Shown here: one piece after another, positions 5,445-5,639 of the stretch | Numbering within the stretch: position 1 is the first letter of the stretch | Layout: each line of letters begins with the position of its first letter | Source: JAEHDI01 sp035455185 | GTDB lineage: Bacteria > Acidobacteriota > Terriglobia > Bryobacterales > Bryobacteraceae | DNA: 5,639 nt | Assembly (NCBI GenBank): GCA_035455185.1 | Contig: DATIFQ010000215.1 | Span: 1-5,639 of the forward strand | Direction: 5' to 3' | Notes under the pieces: model-generated | Told to the model about the DNA's origin: nothing | Databases searched by the model: none | What the model saw: only the letters and a program-made list of their open reading frames with translations | Translations under genes and position numbers: made by a program

Positions 5445-5639
5445 TCATCGAACAAGTCCATCTTTGAGTGCCTTGACTACGGCCTCCGATTTCGAATGCA
5501 CGTGAAGCTTGTCGTAGATCCGCCGCAGGTGGAACGACACTGTATGGACGGTGACGCCAAGTCCGACCGCCGCAGTCCGGTAACTATGCCCTTCCACTAG
5601 CAACCGGAGCAGTCGCAACTCGTGGGACGTCAGGTTGTG
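5445..5639 (-). CDS. NarL/LuxR-type response regulator, C-terminal DNA-binding domain (partial)
   Basis: The last 64 codons and the TGA stop of a gene entering from the right edge. The peptide is a complete GerE-type helix-turn-helix domain. It begins LTSHELRLLRLLVEGHSYR, continues through GVTVHTVSFHLRRIYDKL, where the recognition helix lies, and ends HVHSKSEAVVKAL, then KDGLVR. This agrees with the LTxRE...VxxHLxxIxxKLxVxSxxEA pattern of the family. The N-terminal receiver domain with its phosphoacceptor aspartate should lie outside the window, so response regulator rather than simple LuxR regulator is inferred from the kinase next door. The stop lies 12 bases from the kinase stop, tail to tail. 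HisKA_3 kinases usually pair with this class of regulator, so it is the best cognate candidate. Confidence 0.88.
   Translation of the reverse strand, partial: HNLTSHELRLLRLLVEGHSYRTAAVGLGVTVHTVSFHLRRIYDKLHVHSKSEAVVKALKDGLVR

Overview
The window looks like a piece of a GC-rich Acidobacteriota chromosome, most likely from the Solibacter/Bryobacter side of the phylum. The main reason is the secreted propeller protein on the minus strand. It ends in the C-terminal domain known as TIGR03437, which was defined in Candidatus Solibacter and is heavily expanded there. The large propeller-type sensor kinase fits the same setting. The assignment is inferred from family knowledge, not from a search.

Layout, left to right. 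Positions 1-101 (minus) hold the first 33 codons of a gene that runs off the left edge. It is a tandem paralogue of the next gene, 218-2128 (minus), a 636-residue exported protein with a seven-blade beta-propeller and a TIGR03437 domain. The two genes share start codon, ribosome binding site, the first 33 codons and about 70 bases of upstream DNA, so the duplicated unit seen here is 1-169 versus 2028-2197. A 250-base divergent spacer (2129-2378) follows, with an 8-bp direct repeat and a possible -10 element. Next, on the plus strand, comes a hybrid sensor gene of 1018 codons (2379-5432). It has a signal peptide, fourteen Reg_prop blades (two seven-blade propellers), a Y_Y_Y domain, one membrane helix, a HisKA_3 dimerisation/phosphoacceptor domain and an HATPase domain. 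The reading frame is broken once, by an amber codon at 4404-4406, exactly between the second propeller and the Y_Y_Y region; the frame does not shift. Finally, 5445-5639 (minus) is the C-terminal LuxR/GerE DNA-binding domain of a NarL-type regulator, converging on the kinase with a 12-base gap.

How the parts may work together: the kinase and the LuxR-type regulator are the expected partner classes (HisKA_3 kinase with NarL-type regulator) and probably form a two-component system that senses an extracellular ligand through the propellers. The divergently transcribed secreted propeller proteins are candidate targets, but only their position suggests this.

The observation most worth checking is the single in-frame amber codon that splits an otherwise intact kinase, with a plausible Shine-Dalgarno/TTG restart 96 bases downstream. 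It may be a recent nonsense mutation, a sequencing error, or a real split sensor. I see no CRISPR array, RNA gene, insertion sequence or convincing terminator, and no clear evidence of a wholly new system.
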